This document shows positions 23,361-35,447 of a stretch of 64,000 nucleotides of DNA, piece by piece (within the stretch, counting starts at the first letter, position 1; each line of letters starts with the position of its first letter). The notes beneath the pieces were generated by a model. The model worked only from the letters and a program-made list of their open reading frames with translations. It was not told the DNA's origin and did no database searches. Made by a program: the position numbers and the translations under genes. This DNA comes from Adiantum capillus-veneris (lineage: Eukaryota; Streptophyta; Polypodiopsida; Polypodiales; Pteridaceae), in NCBI GenBank assembly GCA_014529385.2, contig CM043968.1, forward strand, positions 29,981,013-30,045,012, in the 5' to 3' direction.

Positions 23361-24642
23361 AGTGCATAGAAATGATCCTCTTATTTGGTAGAATGTAACC
23401 ATGTAATCACACTCTGAAACTTAGGTGGAACATGGATCGTGATCCATGACCCCCCAAGTCCAATTGCAAGAAAAATTGATGCAAAATCATGATGGAAAAG
23501 TTGCATGCCCACTGATGCAACCACAGAGAAAAATGTTGCAAAAAATGGATCACGATTCATGACCCCCAACATAGCCAAACTAGAAATTGCCAACATAGAT
23601 ATAGCTGCCTTGGGGAATGTGTCATTCAAATATGGCATAAAATGGACAATGCAATCATTAAAAACCAAGGAAAATTGGGTTTTCAGTTTGCAAACGGCCA
23701 TTTTCAACCATGGTTGGGAAAATTTGACCCAAATCCAATAAAAAATGCACCTATAGCTTAGGGAAGATAGCTGGACGCAAACCTATAAGTGCATAGAAAT
23801 GATCCTCTTATTTGGTAGAATGTAACCATGTAATCACACTCTGAAACTTGGGTGGAACATGGATCGCAATCCATGACTCCCCAAGTCCAATTGCAAGAAA
23901 AATTGATACAAAATCATGATGGAAAAGTTGTATGCCCACTGATGCAACCACAGAGAAAAATGTTGCAAAAAATGGATCACGATTCATGACCTCTAACATA
24001 ACCAAACTAGAAATTGTCAATTTAGATATAGCTGCCTTGGGGAATGTGTCATTCAAATATGGCATAAAATGGACAATGCAATCATTAAAAACCAAGGGAA
24101 ATTGGGTTTTCAGTTTGCAAACGATCATTTTCAACCATGGTTGGGAAAATTTGACCCAAATCCAATAAAAAGTGCACCTATAGCTTAGGGAAGACAGCTG
24201 GAAGAAAACCTATAAGTGCATAGAAATGATCCTCTTATTTGGTAGAATGTAACCATGTAATCACACTCTGAAACTTGGGTGGAACATGGATCGCGATCCA
24301 TGACCCCCCAAGTTCAATTGCAAGAAAAATTGATGCAAAATCATGATGGAAAAGTTGTCTGCCCAGTGATGCAACCACAGAGAAAAATGTTGCAAAAAAT
24401 GGATCGCGATCAATGACCCCCAACATAGCCAAACTGAAAATTGCCAACATAGATATAGCTGCCTTGGGGAATGTGTCATTCAAATATGGCATAAAATGGA
24501 CAATGCAATCATTAAAAACCAAGGGGAAATTGGGTTTTCAGTTTGCAAACGGTCATTTTCAACCATGGTTGGGAAAATTTGACCCAAATCCAAAAAAAAG
24601 TGCAGCTATAGCTTAGGGAAGACAGCTGGAAGCAAACCTATA
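23361..24642 (+). repeat. Tandem triplication of a 427-bp unit
   Basis: Unit starts at 23361, 23788 and 24215, all at AGTGCATAGAAATGATCC, and the third copy ends at about 24642. Copies differ by scattered substitutions and one or two 1-base indels. Each unit contains a CATGGATCNNGATCCATG palindrome (perfect in copy 3, 24285-24302) and a second GGATC-x-CGAT box. Each copy also has an open frame of 95-108 residues on the minus strand, but 427 is not a multiple of 3 and no family is recognised. A diverged partial unit with the palindrome CATGGATCATGATCCATG follows at 24668-24685. Confidence 0.95.
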
Positions 24643-25298
24643 AGTCTTGTCCAAAGTGGTGTCAGATCATGGATCATGATCCATGACCCCCTGGAGCAGA
24701 TTGGCCATAATTTCAGTGCATAAGGGTTGCAATGATTTAAAGTAGGAAAGTGTGTCAAATTGTGGTTGTTTTCTCATCTCAAAGGGCCTTGTATATCAAA
24801 GTGAGCAAAGTTAGAGTGCAAAGTCTTGGAATTGTGATTTTAAACAAATTGAAACACTAAAATTTGTCCATTTGGGGTCTCTTGCAAAGATGTCTCTTGC
24901 TCTCTCTTCTTGTCTTGGAGAAAATCCTCGTGGAATCCTCTCTGATATATGAAGTTGGGATTGAATACATTTAACATATAGTTAGATCTTTCTATTTGTC
25001 TCACCCTACCTCCCTACATATACGTACAAGTCGCAACAAACCGTTTATCTGAAGGAAATGTCGTGGTTGACCTAATCTCTCTATGGTTTTGTACATGTGA
25101 CAAGATAGTCGAGTTAAGGGTCCAAATAACTTCTCAATACATTATACGTTAACATACTAGCTGCATTTGCCACGGTTTCAGGCATCTCTTTCAGCCTAGA
25201 GCTCCACGCTGTTGGCCTCAGAGCCTTGCAAGATGTGTAACTACTCTCACGACTTGATGACACCTGTAGCAAGCACACAAAAATGGAATTAGCATTTT

Positions 25299-25300
<2 letters not shown>
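24643..25300. other. Unassigned sequence
   Basis: Apart from the palindrome at 24668-24685, no feature was recognised. Confidence 0.45.
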
Positions 25301-25375
<75 letters not shown>

Positions 25376-25501
25376 GAGGAAACACTAAGACATTCGTTCC
25401 TAACTGCCATTAGAGCTCTATCTTGGAATAATGCTCAAAGGTTCCCTAAATGGCGTGCGATTATTCACTCTTACCTTCTAAAGATAGCACTCGTGTCCCA
25501 T

Positions 25502-25548
<47 letters not shown>

Positions 25549-25598
25549 AGAGGGCAAGGGTCAACATAAACGACGGTTGTTACAAAATTCAAATTTGA

Positions 25599-25667
<69 letters not shown>

Positions 25668-25788
25668 GGAAACATCAAGACATTCATTCCTAACTCCCCT
25701 TGGAGCTCTACCTTGGAATGGTGCTCAAAGGTTCCCTAAATGGCACGCGATCAATCACTCTTACCTTCCAAAAGATAGCGCTCATATC

Positions 25789-25870
<82 letters not shown>

Positions 25871-25990
25871 CTCACCTTCCAAAGATAGCGCTCATATCCC
25901 ACCTCTCTCTCTCCCTCTCTCCCTCTCTCTCTCTCTCTCTCGTTCCACAAGAGGGCAAGGGTCAACATAAATGACGGTTGCTACAAAATT

Positions 25991-26038
<48 letters not shown>
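25301..26038. repeat. Microsatellite cluster with interleaved segmental duplication
   Basis: Pure CT tracts at about 25301-25338, 25504-25547, 25603-25664, 25792-25842 and 25995-26038, with CA at 25338-25372 and GT at 25843-25870. The unique segments between them are themselves duplicated: GGAAACACTAAGACATTCGT-like sequence at about 25377 and 25667; CCTTCCAAAGATAGCGCTC-like at about 25470, 25764 and 25872; AAGAGGGCAAGGGTCAACAT at about 25548 and 25948. Confidence 0.92.
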
Positions 26039-26040
<2 letters not shown>

Positions 26041-26793
26041 AGTGATAGCCTTCTGACATGTGTCCCCCTTTCCCCTTTTGTGAGAGCTTTAGGTAATTTA
26101 ATAATTCAACTAAACTCTCATTGGACCCCTTTGCCTCCTGGCCAATAGGAATCAGGCAAGCCATTGGGCTTCTGAATGCTCATTGGACCCCTTGGGAGAC
26201 TGTCCAATAGTCTTCTAGAGGACTTAATTCTCATTGGTTCTTTTATTAAGTGTTTTTAAATTAATTAAACTAGATTTACTCTAGCCTAATTCTCATTGGT
26301 CCACCTCCAAGGCCATCCAATAGGAATTGGGTACACCTTGTGGGCATCTGGCCTAGGGAGCTGAAATGTGTCCCTCATTCCCTTTGTGTAAAGGGAGCTT
26401 GTGTGTGTGTGTGTGGCTTTCTCTCTCATCCCCTACATGCAAGGCTCGCCCCCTCCTAAGTAGGGATTGTAAAGACTTTTTTGTACACACACAAAGCATC
26501 CAATTCCCCTATGGTTGACCTTTGGACACAACCTTTGAATTTTGGAACCTTAGCATTTTGGAAGTCTTAATGGACTGAACCTTAGGGCCTTTTTAGCCCA
26601 TTGTTGCACATGGCTCTTTTGCAGATGGACCCCCCTTTTGATCCCTTTGTTCCCTCCTTTGGATCCCTACTATGGCCGGTCTGCTAGCTTAACCAATATT
26701 CTAGCTTTTTCTCCCCTGGCACTTCCCCATATTAAATGATCAGTTTAACATGAGAAAATCATTTAGGAGAATTAAATATTGATTATTATGACA
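26039..26793 (-). repeat. Truncated gypsy family D LTR
   Basis: It matches the solo LTR at 55545-57136 from TAAGTGATAGCCTTCTGACATG to the terminal ...GATTATTATGACA. On the minus strand this is the first half of the LTR (starting TGTCATAATAATC at 26793). The rest is missing and the break lies exactly at a (CT)n tract. Adjoining minus-strand gypsy sequence indicates it is the 3' LTR of the element at 26794-28010. Confidence 0.88.
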
Positions 26794-28010
26794 TTACCTC
26801 TCTCTTAAAATCATAGTCGTCTTCGACTATGGTGTAAAGAAGACAAAGCATATTCATGAGTCCTTTTCTTAGCGGGTAGAGAATCCCTATGTTACCCTAC
26901 GACATCATTCCACAACAGATGACTAGTCCATTTGGTGCTTGAGAGCCTGAGGCTGCCGCAAGCATGTCTGCACATTAGTCCTATCAATCTTCCATAGTAG
27001 AGTGACAAGCTCTACTTGGTGTTTGGGAGACGGTCTCTGCAAACTTGATCTAAGCATGCATACTACTTCATTTTTGTGCCCAATAAAGAAAAAGAGAGTC
27101 TTATAAGACAAAAACTTTGTTCATTTTTAACATTTTGTACATTTGCTTACTCTTGGGAAGCATTGTAAGCATTGACAAGGTTTAGGTTATCCTTTAATTA
27201 TATGCCTTGCATCCATCTAGCATCTTCAAAAGGATAATTCTTAAACTTAATAAGATATCGTCGGATAGTCTTACCGCCTCTTAGTACCTTGTCTTCATGT
27301 CGGAGAATGGACTTGGACTGTAACATCTCCTCTTGGTCCTCGATCTCCGGTGGGTTATCAATAGTTGGTTCTTGAGGTAGCTCTCCTTTGTAAGGCTTTA
27401 ATAGGCTCACATGGAAAGCATTGTGTATGAGCCAATGATTGGGCAACTTGAGTTGATAGGCCATCTCATTGATTGGCCTAAGAATCTGGAAGGGACCATA
27501 GTACCTTTTTGCTAGTTTAGCATAGTACTTTTGGTGTACCGTAAGATTCTTGCATGTCGTGTGCCGGAAACTTTAATAAGACCCAATCATTTCTTTAAAG
27601 GTTTGGGCTCTTCTGTGCTTGTCAACAGCAGCCTTTTGCCTTTGCTGTGAGATAGAGATAGCATCCTTAATCTTTTGAAAAGATTCCTGTAGGTCCTGGC
27701 TATACTCATCTACAGCGAAGATCTTCCCATGTACCTTAAGTAGCAAGGGACTTTTTGATCTTCCCTCAATTACCTCGAAAGGTGCTTTTCCCGTGGAAGT
27801 ATGTACAGTGTTATTGTAAGCATACTCCACTACGGGTAAGTACTTCTCCCATTGGGATCTTTGATCTACTTCCGTTACATAGGCTTTTAGTAGATCGAGA
27901 ATGGTTAGGTTAGCTATTTCACTTTGGTCAAACTCCATGTTCATGGCAAAAAGTAAGTGCTGATTGGCTTGTAGATGATCTAGAGGTAGAAACATCGATG
28001 TCATGACCAC
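26794..28010 (-). pseudogene. Ty3/gypsy chromovirus 3' end: integrase tail and chromodomain
   Basis: On the minus strand: the integrase C-terminal half (QWEKYLPVVEYAYNNTVHTS, about 27850-27790, then TGKAPFEVIEG); a stop and frameshift near 27573; then AYQLKLPNHWLIHNAFHVSL (about 27460-27400) and a chromodomain (SILRHEDKVLRGG...IKFKNYPFEDARWMQ, about 27315-27205) ending at 27198. Chromodomains of this kind steer integration to marked chromatin. A purine run AAGAGAGAGGTAA directly precedes the LTR at 26793. The integrase N-terminus, RT and everything upstream are lost near 28000. Family D by its LTR. Confidence 0.85.
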
Positions 28011-29175
28011 CTTCTAGCATAGTCTTGGACACCCACATTTGCTTCGTAGTGTTGCCTAGGATTGCCATTGTTGACAAGGTTTGTGTGTGGGTAGGCCGCA
28101 TCCACCCATCTTCATCAGTCCTTGATGTGCGATGATCTCTCCCTAGCGACTGCCATCTCAAGCTTATTGTCTACATATGTTGAATTCAATGGACAAAACT
28201 TCTTGGATACATTTTCATGTACATCTAGTTCAACTATAAATCCTTTATCTTATTATCAATCTTGAAATACATGCACAAGTAAGACTTCTTGTAGTCTATA
28301 CCTTGACATGACTACAATTAGTCACTAGATGGTTTTAGAGCCTACAGTAAATTATTATGGTGAGAATGTACAATCGACCTGCATTTGTTTATATGCCTGC
28401 GAGTGTCAAGATCCTACTTTCATTGCAAATAAAAAATTGCAGCAATACTAGAGTCTTATCGTAAGCCTAGGAAGCCAATTATAAAAGCACATGTAGTCGT
28501 CAGAAATGGTGATCTAGAGAAAAGCACATGGAGCAAACTACAAAATTTCAAATTAGAGATTGACAAACAAATTAACAACACGCTAGTAAAATTTTAAAGC
28601 CTAGTTTAAGGGCTCTTGAAGTTTATTCCTCAATAATTGATAGGAAATGTGCCTAAGCTGGACTCTCAAATCTGTACTATCCTTCTGAACACATACTCCA
28701 TTGCAATACATTTATGAAACCCATCGAGACCAATTCTGGATTGACTTGCACGATTAAGACAGTCTTGGATCTGGTACATACCACTTTTGATCCAGCAAAA
28801 TAGACTCTCTTCCCAAATGGCTTGCTTAATGCATTTTAAACTTAGCAAGGAACAAAAAACCTAAGCCTAAAACTTCACCAAATTCCAAACAGCTCAAAGA
28901 TGCAAACAAAGTGTAAAATGAAACTGTTCTTTGCCTTGAGAGCTATTTTTCATGCAAACAAGCCTCCTAGCTCGTGCTACAACACTTGTAACAAACCAAA
29001 GTTTGTACGTCCCTTGAATAGATTCAACCTAAAACATACCTGAATGCGTTATCAAAGTAGTGTTATTGACCATTCACCTATCATATCCTACCAAAAAGCT
29101 TGCTACGCCCCGTATGCTCTTCGCTTCCATCTCCGACCAAAACATAACAATTCAAATGAACTGTAGTTTACCATA
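28011..29175. other. Unassigned sequence downstream of the F-box gene
   Basis: AT-rich, no coding signature. Its right end is presumably 3' UTR and terminator of the minus-strand F-box gene; I cannot place the poly(A) site. Confidence 0.45.
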
Positions 29176-30696
29176 TTAGATTGGACGAAGCCACAATAGG
29201 GGCACATAATACGGTTGTGGATGGAAGCTGATAATGAAAGCTGATGGGCAACCTGGCAATGAGGACCACCTTTTGGATGCAACATTATATACCAGCATGG
29301 TGGCGCCACCAGAAAGGACAAGGTAGATAGTCTTGTCCCCGTCCGTTGTTACACAAAAGTCAGTGCCGTCAGAGCCTGCAATGGCATCCTCCAAAAGATC
29401 TTGAGATACCTGAGAGACAGGCCATCCCCACTTACCCGAATCACCAAAAGCTGAAGCATCAAGCTCCCAAATGGCCACCAGCCCATGGCTAACCCAAGGA
29501 AATCGACCAGACATGGTGACATCTGCGTTCATCCTTGCCACAACAAACACTGTATCATTGCAATATACAAGTGCAGGAAGACGCGAAAAGGGCTGATGCC
29601 GCTCGTCCATGTTGCTGGGGCCATATGTCCTCACTTTGGAAATGGATCCACTCTCCATGTCATACGAGGCTACATGTTTTGCATCCCCGGTCAGATAATG
29701 CAGCAGACCAGATGGAGTGACACTACAGTCCTGTCGACAAGGGCCATCCATCACCCCAAAAAAATCCAACTGGGTCCATTGGTCCGATGAAGAGTCATAC
29801 ATCCAGAGGTATGAACTTGCCACAAAAACTTTGTAGCAACCCCGCGCGTGGTCAGCCCACATGGTGCAAGCCACAATGCTGCGAAAATCCGATCTCCTAA
29901 CCTTGGGACCAGGGGGCAGCCTTCTCCACCGCTGGGTGATAGGATTGCCTACCAGAAGATGGACGCCCTCTTTCCAGCATCCTGAAGCTGTCTCAAAGCT
30001 GAAACAGAAAAGGCCAGCTGCTGCTGCTCGAAGGCAAAAATTGGGTAAGGGGATTGGGTTTGAGGACCAATGATCTCTGTCAAAGATTGCCAAGCAGGAA
30101 GAGTGGTTTGAAGAAGACGTCTGAATGACCAAGCGAGGGCGATCCAAATCCGGATTCTGCATGACACAGGGAAGATGAAGTGGGGACGAAAGAGTTTGGT
30201 GCCACAACCGGCACACTGCACGTGCACGACAGATATCTGGGAGTGGGAGGTGAGGCAGCACCATAGAGAAAAGGAGCAGATCATGGGGAAGAGATACAGC
30301 ATCAGATGAAATCTGCCCCAACTGGGCAGGAGGGGGTCGCTGCGTGTTTGGGTAGCTATCGAAACAGGTGCGCCTCTGGGTCTTGGCAGCCTCGATGAGA
30401 TGGGGACCCAACACCCAGTTCTGGCTGGGCCCGGAGGTAGGGTTGTGCGCCAAATCCCGCAGAGCTGGTAAGAAGGGTTTAAGCTCAGGACCGGCGTATA
30501 TGCAGGAGGACATGAGCGGGCTAGGGCAGAAAAGGAGGTCTGCCAGGGGGATGGGTTTGCCCCAGTAGTGCAACCAGAATTGTTGAAGGACGGATGGGTG
30601 CAGGAATCGTTCGGCCTTGACCTTAATCTCTGTTATCGGCGGATAAGAATCCATGTCCCGCTGCATCTGGAGCGGCCAATTCAGATAAAAATCCAT
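29176..30696 (-). CDS. F-box protein with kelch-like C-terminal repeats
   Basis: A single uninterrupted 506-codon frame. An F-box spans about residues 134-175 (SLPHDLLLFSMVLPHLPLPD...AVCRLWHQTLSSP), which in known proteins binds SKP1 in an SCF ubiquitin ligase. The C-terminal half has kelch/galactose-oxidase-like strands: GNPITQRWRRLPPGP (about residue 252), LWMYDSSSDQWTQLDFFG (about 300), VASYDMESGSISKV (about 345) and MLVYNVASKRWSSLPGCPS (about 470). This is the usual target-binding part of plant F-box/kelch proteins. The about 130-residue N-terminal extension has no domain I know. The start is set by an in-frame TAG four codons upstream. No intron signs, no frame damage, and a GC content well above the flanks make this the one likely functional host gene. 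The substrate cannot be inferred. Confidence 0.9.
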   Translation of the reverse strand: MDFYLNWPLQMQRDMDSYPPITEIKVKAERFLHPSVLQQFWLHYWGKPIPLADLLFCPSPLMSSCIYAGPELKPFLPALRDLAHNPTSGPSQNWVLGPHLIEAAKTQRRTCFDSYPNTQRPPPAQLGQISSDAVSLPHDLLLFSMVLPHLPLPDICRARAVCRLWHQTLSSPLHLPCVMQNPDLDRPRLVIQTSSSNHSSCLAIFDRDHWSSNPIPLPNFCLRAAAAGLFCFSFETASGCWKEGVHLLVGNPITQRWRRLPPGPKVRRSDFRSIVACTMWADHARGCYKVFVASSYLWMYDSSSDQWTQLDFFGVMDGPCRQDCSVTPSGLLHYLTGDAKHVASYDMESGSISKVRTYGPSNMDERHQPFSRLPALVYCNDTVFVVARMNADVTMSGRFPWVSHGLVAIWELDASAFGDSGKWGWPVSQVSQDLLEDAIAGSDGTDFCVTTDGDKTIYLVLSGGATMLVYNVASKRWSSLPGCPSAFIISFHPQPYYVPLLWLRPI

Positions 30697-30705
30697 GTCC
30701 TCCTC

Positions 30706-30711
30706 CTACAT
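30706..30711 (-). promoter_or_regulatory. Minimal start-stop uORF (AUG-UAG) before the F-box gene
   Basis: On the minus strand ATGTAG sits 9 nt upstream of the F-box ATG and in the same frame. If transcription starts further upstream, ribosomes would meet an AUG directly followed by a stop. Such start-stop uORFs can stall ribosomes and reduce translation in plants. Whether the site is in the mRNA is unknown. A CCAAT-type box is present on the minus strand near 30815. Confidence 0.45.
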
Positions 30712-32179
<1,468 letters not shown>

Positions 32180-32640
32180 CCGAATGTTGATGCGGAAAGG
32201 AAGGGGAGGGGGGGGGGATATCCGTTGGAATCCCAGGGAGTAATGGGATTTCTTTTAGTATGAGCCAGTATGTACCAGTAGAGTAGGGGGTACCAACTGG
32301 ATTTTATTTATAAAATAAGCAGAATCTTGTGGTATTCTCTCTGTTTCTCTTAATAAAGTTAGCCCAGGTCTCCCACTTGTTTCATTTTTCTGCACTGCGT
32401 TGCTACTATTGCACAGAACTTCCCCCCAACCTAGGTTCAGGCTTGAAGAAGCTCTGTCACAGAGACTGTGATTAGAGGCCACGAAAGAGAAAGAGAGAGT
32501 CAGAGAGAACATGAGCTTGGGCGTTGGGGATGAAGCCCTCAATTCAGCAGGGGCATGGGGGGGCGAGACGTCAAGTAAGGTGGCTATGGGCGCAGAGGGT
32601 TTTTTTTATTTGTGTGGTTTGCCCTTCTCAGCAATATAAG

Positions 32641-32712
32641 ATGTGTGATGGGTTGGCTAGGCGAACTTCGTACGACGTCGCTTCATGCAGATGGTGCAGG
32701 TTCAAATCTGAC
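32641..32712 (+). other. tRNA-like or SINE-like pol III promoter boxes
   Basis: TGGCTAGGCG (about 32653) resembles an A box and GGTTCAAATCTG (about 32699) resembles a B box. They are about 46 bp apart with GTACGACGTCGC between. I could not fold a full cloverleaf and the acceptor stem does not pair, so this is at best a tRNA-derived SINE relic or chance. Confidence 0.25.
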
Positions 32713-32852
32713 TATCAGCTTTTAGAGAGCGAGATGAGAGAGATCGTAGATGTGTTCCAACGTCAGCACTAGTAGGACGTAAGGTTGGGATCAAGAGGTA
32801 CTTGTGAATGAATGAGTGAATATAATAAAGTGAAAGCCAGTAAGTAGTGGGA

Positions 32853-33042
32853 GCCCAATTATTTTTAATGTTTTATTAGACAGAATGCACAAAGATGCTT
32901 GTTCATCATGCATAAAGGAGAGAGTCTACAAGATCAGTAGTACGAGGGGCCCAATCATTTTTAATGTTTAATTAGAGAGAATGCAGGGAGATGCTTGTTC
33001 ATCATGCATAAAGGAGAGAGTCTACAAGACCAGTAGTAGTGT
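32853..33042 (+). repeat. Tandem duplication, 96-bp unit, two copies
   Basis: GCCCAAT-ATTTTTAATG at 32853 recurs at 32949 and both copies contain GCTTGTTCATCATGCATAAA. A few substitutions and one indel separate them. Confidence 0.9.
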
Positions 33043-33269
33043 AAGGCAAGTCGGCTACCAACTTAGCCACACACACTTTCTTTTTTGGCGAGCCTACACA
33101 CAGTTTCTTCTTGCCGTGTTCACTTGTGTGCATTTGTGCGGCACAGGTGGAAGGAGGGAGGAAAGGGAGAGGACAGGAGGAGCAACGTAGGGAGGGCAGA
33201 TGGATGGCTGAGCATGGGGGAATCCCTCTTTCAACTCAAGTTTGCTCCTGCAGGGCGCTCATAATGTGG

Positions 33270-33271
<2 letters not shown>

Positions 33272-33313
<42 letters not shown>

Positions 33314-33314
33314 T

Positions 33315-33399
<85 letters not shown>

Positions 33400-33400
33400 A
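33272..33400. repeat. Microsatellites (CT)n, (CT)n(CA)n
   Basis: CT at 33272-33309, a short ATAATGTGT break, CT at 33319-33375 and CA at 33375-33400. The flanking ATAATGTG word occurs both before and between the tracts. Confidence 0.96.
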
Positions 33401-33822
33401 TCGTTGCTCCATCCAGTTCACGTGCGTTAAGCAAGGTAGTGCAACCTTGTGGTGGGGTGATATTTGCCATAGGGTTTCTTTATAAGATCACTTTCTATGC
33501 AGTTTGCATGCATTGCTCAGGGGCAGTGCATTCAGGGAAGCACAACTTTGTGGTTAGGTGATGTTTGTCATCGGGGCATTGCAAGGTGAGATCGCCTATC
33601 AGGGGTCTGTTGAGGGAGGGTAGGGGCCATGTGGGGTGTGGGGGCGAGGGCGTGTCACGGGAACCGAATAATAGAGATAGACAGCAAAACAGAGGAAGAA
33701 ATCTTTGTATTGATAGTGTTTGATACAACAGAGGAGCAATTGAATATATATATGGGCGCACTCCGTTGTACGGAGCTCGAACCTCCCGACCACCCCCGAG
33801 CTTCAATTCGCTTGCATGCAGC
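33401..33822. other. Unassigned sequence
   Basis: Two loosely similar segments (around 33440-33475 and 33525-33575) share CAAC-TTGTGGT and GTGAT-TTTG. No gene is recognised. Confidence 0.4.
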
Positions 33823-33823
33823 G

Positions 33824-33864
33824 TCTCACTCGCACTCGCACTCGCACTCGCACTCGCACTCGCA
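33824..33864. repeat. Hexanucleotide repeat (CTCGCA)n
   Basis: About 6.5 copies of CTCGCA. Frames through it (Ser-His or Leu-Ala repeats) are artefacts. Confidence 0.95.
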
Positions 33865-34013
33865 GAAGAGAGAATGATGAATCCCCCCAAAACGCACCAC
33901 CCGTCCTTCTATTCTCCTCCAAAAAGCCTGCGACCTCTTAAAATAGCCGCTTTTCTATATTTTGCGCTCGGTCGACTCGACTTGCGCGCCAATATACCTG
34001 CGAGAACAAGGTT

Positions 34014-34083
34014 AAAAAAAAAAAAAAAACGTGATCGCGAAGCGATCCGTAGAGGTTAGTTTTTTTTTTTTTTTTTTTTTTTT
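34014..34083. repeat. A16...T24 inverted tract with inner GATCGC hairpin
   Basis: A run of 16 A is followed by CGTGATCGCGAAGCGATCCG and then 24 T. The A and T runs can pair, and inside them GATCGC-GAA-GCGATC forms a perfect 6-bp stem. Confidence 0.8.
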
Positions 34084-35185
34084 AAGTCCACAATTTTTCA
34101 GCTGTCTTCAACTGAACATAACTCCTAAACGGAGCCAAAACAGCCCAAGTCCGTCTCATACAATCTTGTTGCCCTCGCTGCGCTCTTCGACGGCTATGTG
34201 ATGGAAAATTTCCATAGCCTGCTCCGATTTGCTGAAAATCAACCTGCAAAACAGCATTTTCTACAAAAACGATGCAAAAACAGCAAATCCAACTTTTTTT
34301 CTTAATCTTTGGCCTTCAACGAGCATCAAAACATCAAAATCTCTAAAGACTCAAAGAACCAAAGTTGTTCCTTATAACGCAGGCTTCAATCGCTTCATAC
34401 ATCACTTTTTCAAAATCCCACGTTAACGCCTTCAAAAATGCCCCAGAAAGTGCCTTCCGGATCAAAAAAATTTATCGGACGAAAACAATCCACACATCCT
34501 TCTACACAGTGGACTAACTTTAAAATGACAAAAAAACTTCCTAGAAAAGAAAATTTATTACTAAAACACCTCGAAATCAAGTCTTGTTACAGGGCGGAAG
34601 CACGCACACAAGCGAGGTACAGAGAGAAATAAGGAGAGGGAGGGGGGGAGGTGGGGGTATAAGCAGAATCTCAGAAGTAATGAATTTATTTTAGGAGGAG
34701 CCAGTAGGGGCCAGTATCTTTTAGAGCTAAATTCAGCATGACTCTCCTATTGAAGGCGAAGATGCCTCTAAGGCTCTGCCTTGAGACCCCTCTCCAAAAT
34801 CCACGTTAGAGAGCTTCCACGTAGTGTGTTAAAAAGGAATGCTTGAAACTCACAAGTAATGCCGAAGGGCTACATGCATTTGCTGACCGATAGAACGAGC
34901 TGGCGTTCGGGTTATGCAGCTTGCTTTCATCACACGTGCGATGATGAATTTTGAGTGCTTCTGCCGCAAAATTTCAAGATTCTTAAAATCAACCACTTTC
35001 GCTAGTGCTACGTAGGCACTAGCGCTCGAAATTTAACCCAATCACACCTTTCAATAGTGTCTTTACAAGCCATAGCCAGTGATCATGCAAAATTAACTGA
35101 AATTGCTCCGCAAACTTTTGCTGTGGAAATTTGGAAGGAAAAGTTTCTGAAAAGGAATAGCCTACCCTTTCTTTCACCTGTGTTT
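34084..35185. other. Unassigned sequence, low coding potential
   Basis: A 65-residue and a 64-residue open frame exist but have no recognisable family. Near 34665-34730 the sequence GAATCTCAGAAGTAATG...GAGCCAGTA resembles 32230-32280, pointing to an uncharacterised dispersed repeat. Confidence 0.4.
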
Positions 35186-35447
35186 TCTTGATGCACTTCT
35201 GCACACTTTCAGAATGCATGGCGGTCTTAGAGGGCTCCCCCATAGGCCTGCTAGATGCATCTTTGAAAAGCCATTGAACTCTAAAACAGTAGCCCCGTAT
35301 ACCTTTTCTTTCTCGTGTGTTTTCTTGATGCACTTTTGAATGTAGAAATGCACACTTTCAGAATACACAATCATCTTAGAGGGCTCCCCCATAGGCCCGC
35401 TAAAGGCGTCTTTGGAGGTCCATTGAACTCTAAAACAGTAGCCCCGT
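35186..35447 (-). repeat. Imperfect tandem duplication, unit about 130-145 bp
   Basis: TTTCTTGATGCACTT...CACACTTTCAGAAT...TCTTAGAGGGCTCCCCCATA...CTCTAAAACAGTAGCCCCGTA occurs twice (from about 35187 and about 35324). The second copy has an extra 12 bp (GAATGTAGAAAT) inside. Confidence 0.9.

Noticed and set aside
23381-24522. Three similar minus-strand frames of 95-108 codons as a gene family
   Set aside because: They follow a 427-bp tandem repeat whose length is not a multiple of 3, the opposite strand is open too, and no domain is recognised. I keep the repeat and leave out the frames as genes.
29485-30568. Plus-strand frames across the F-box region
   Set aside because: They are antisense to a long, domain-bearing minus-strand frame and have no signatures of their own.
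32641-32712. Functional tRNA gene
   Set aside because: A- and B-box-like words exist, but the acceptor and anticodon stems do not pair, so I list it only as a tRNA-like candidate.
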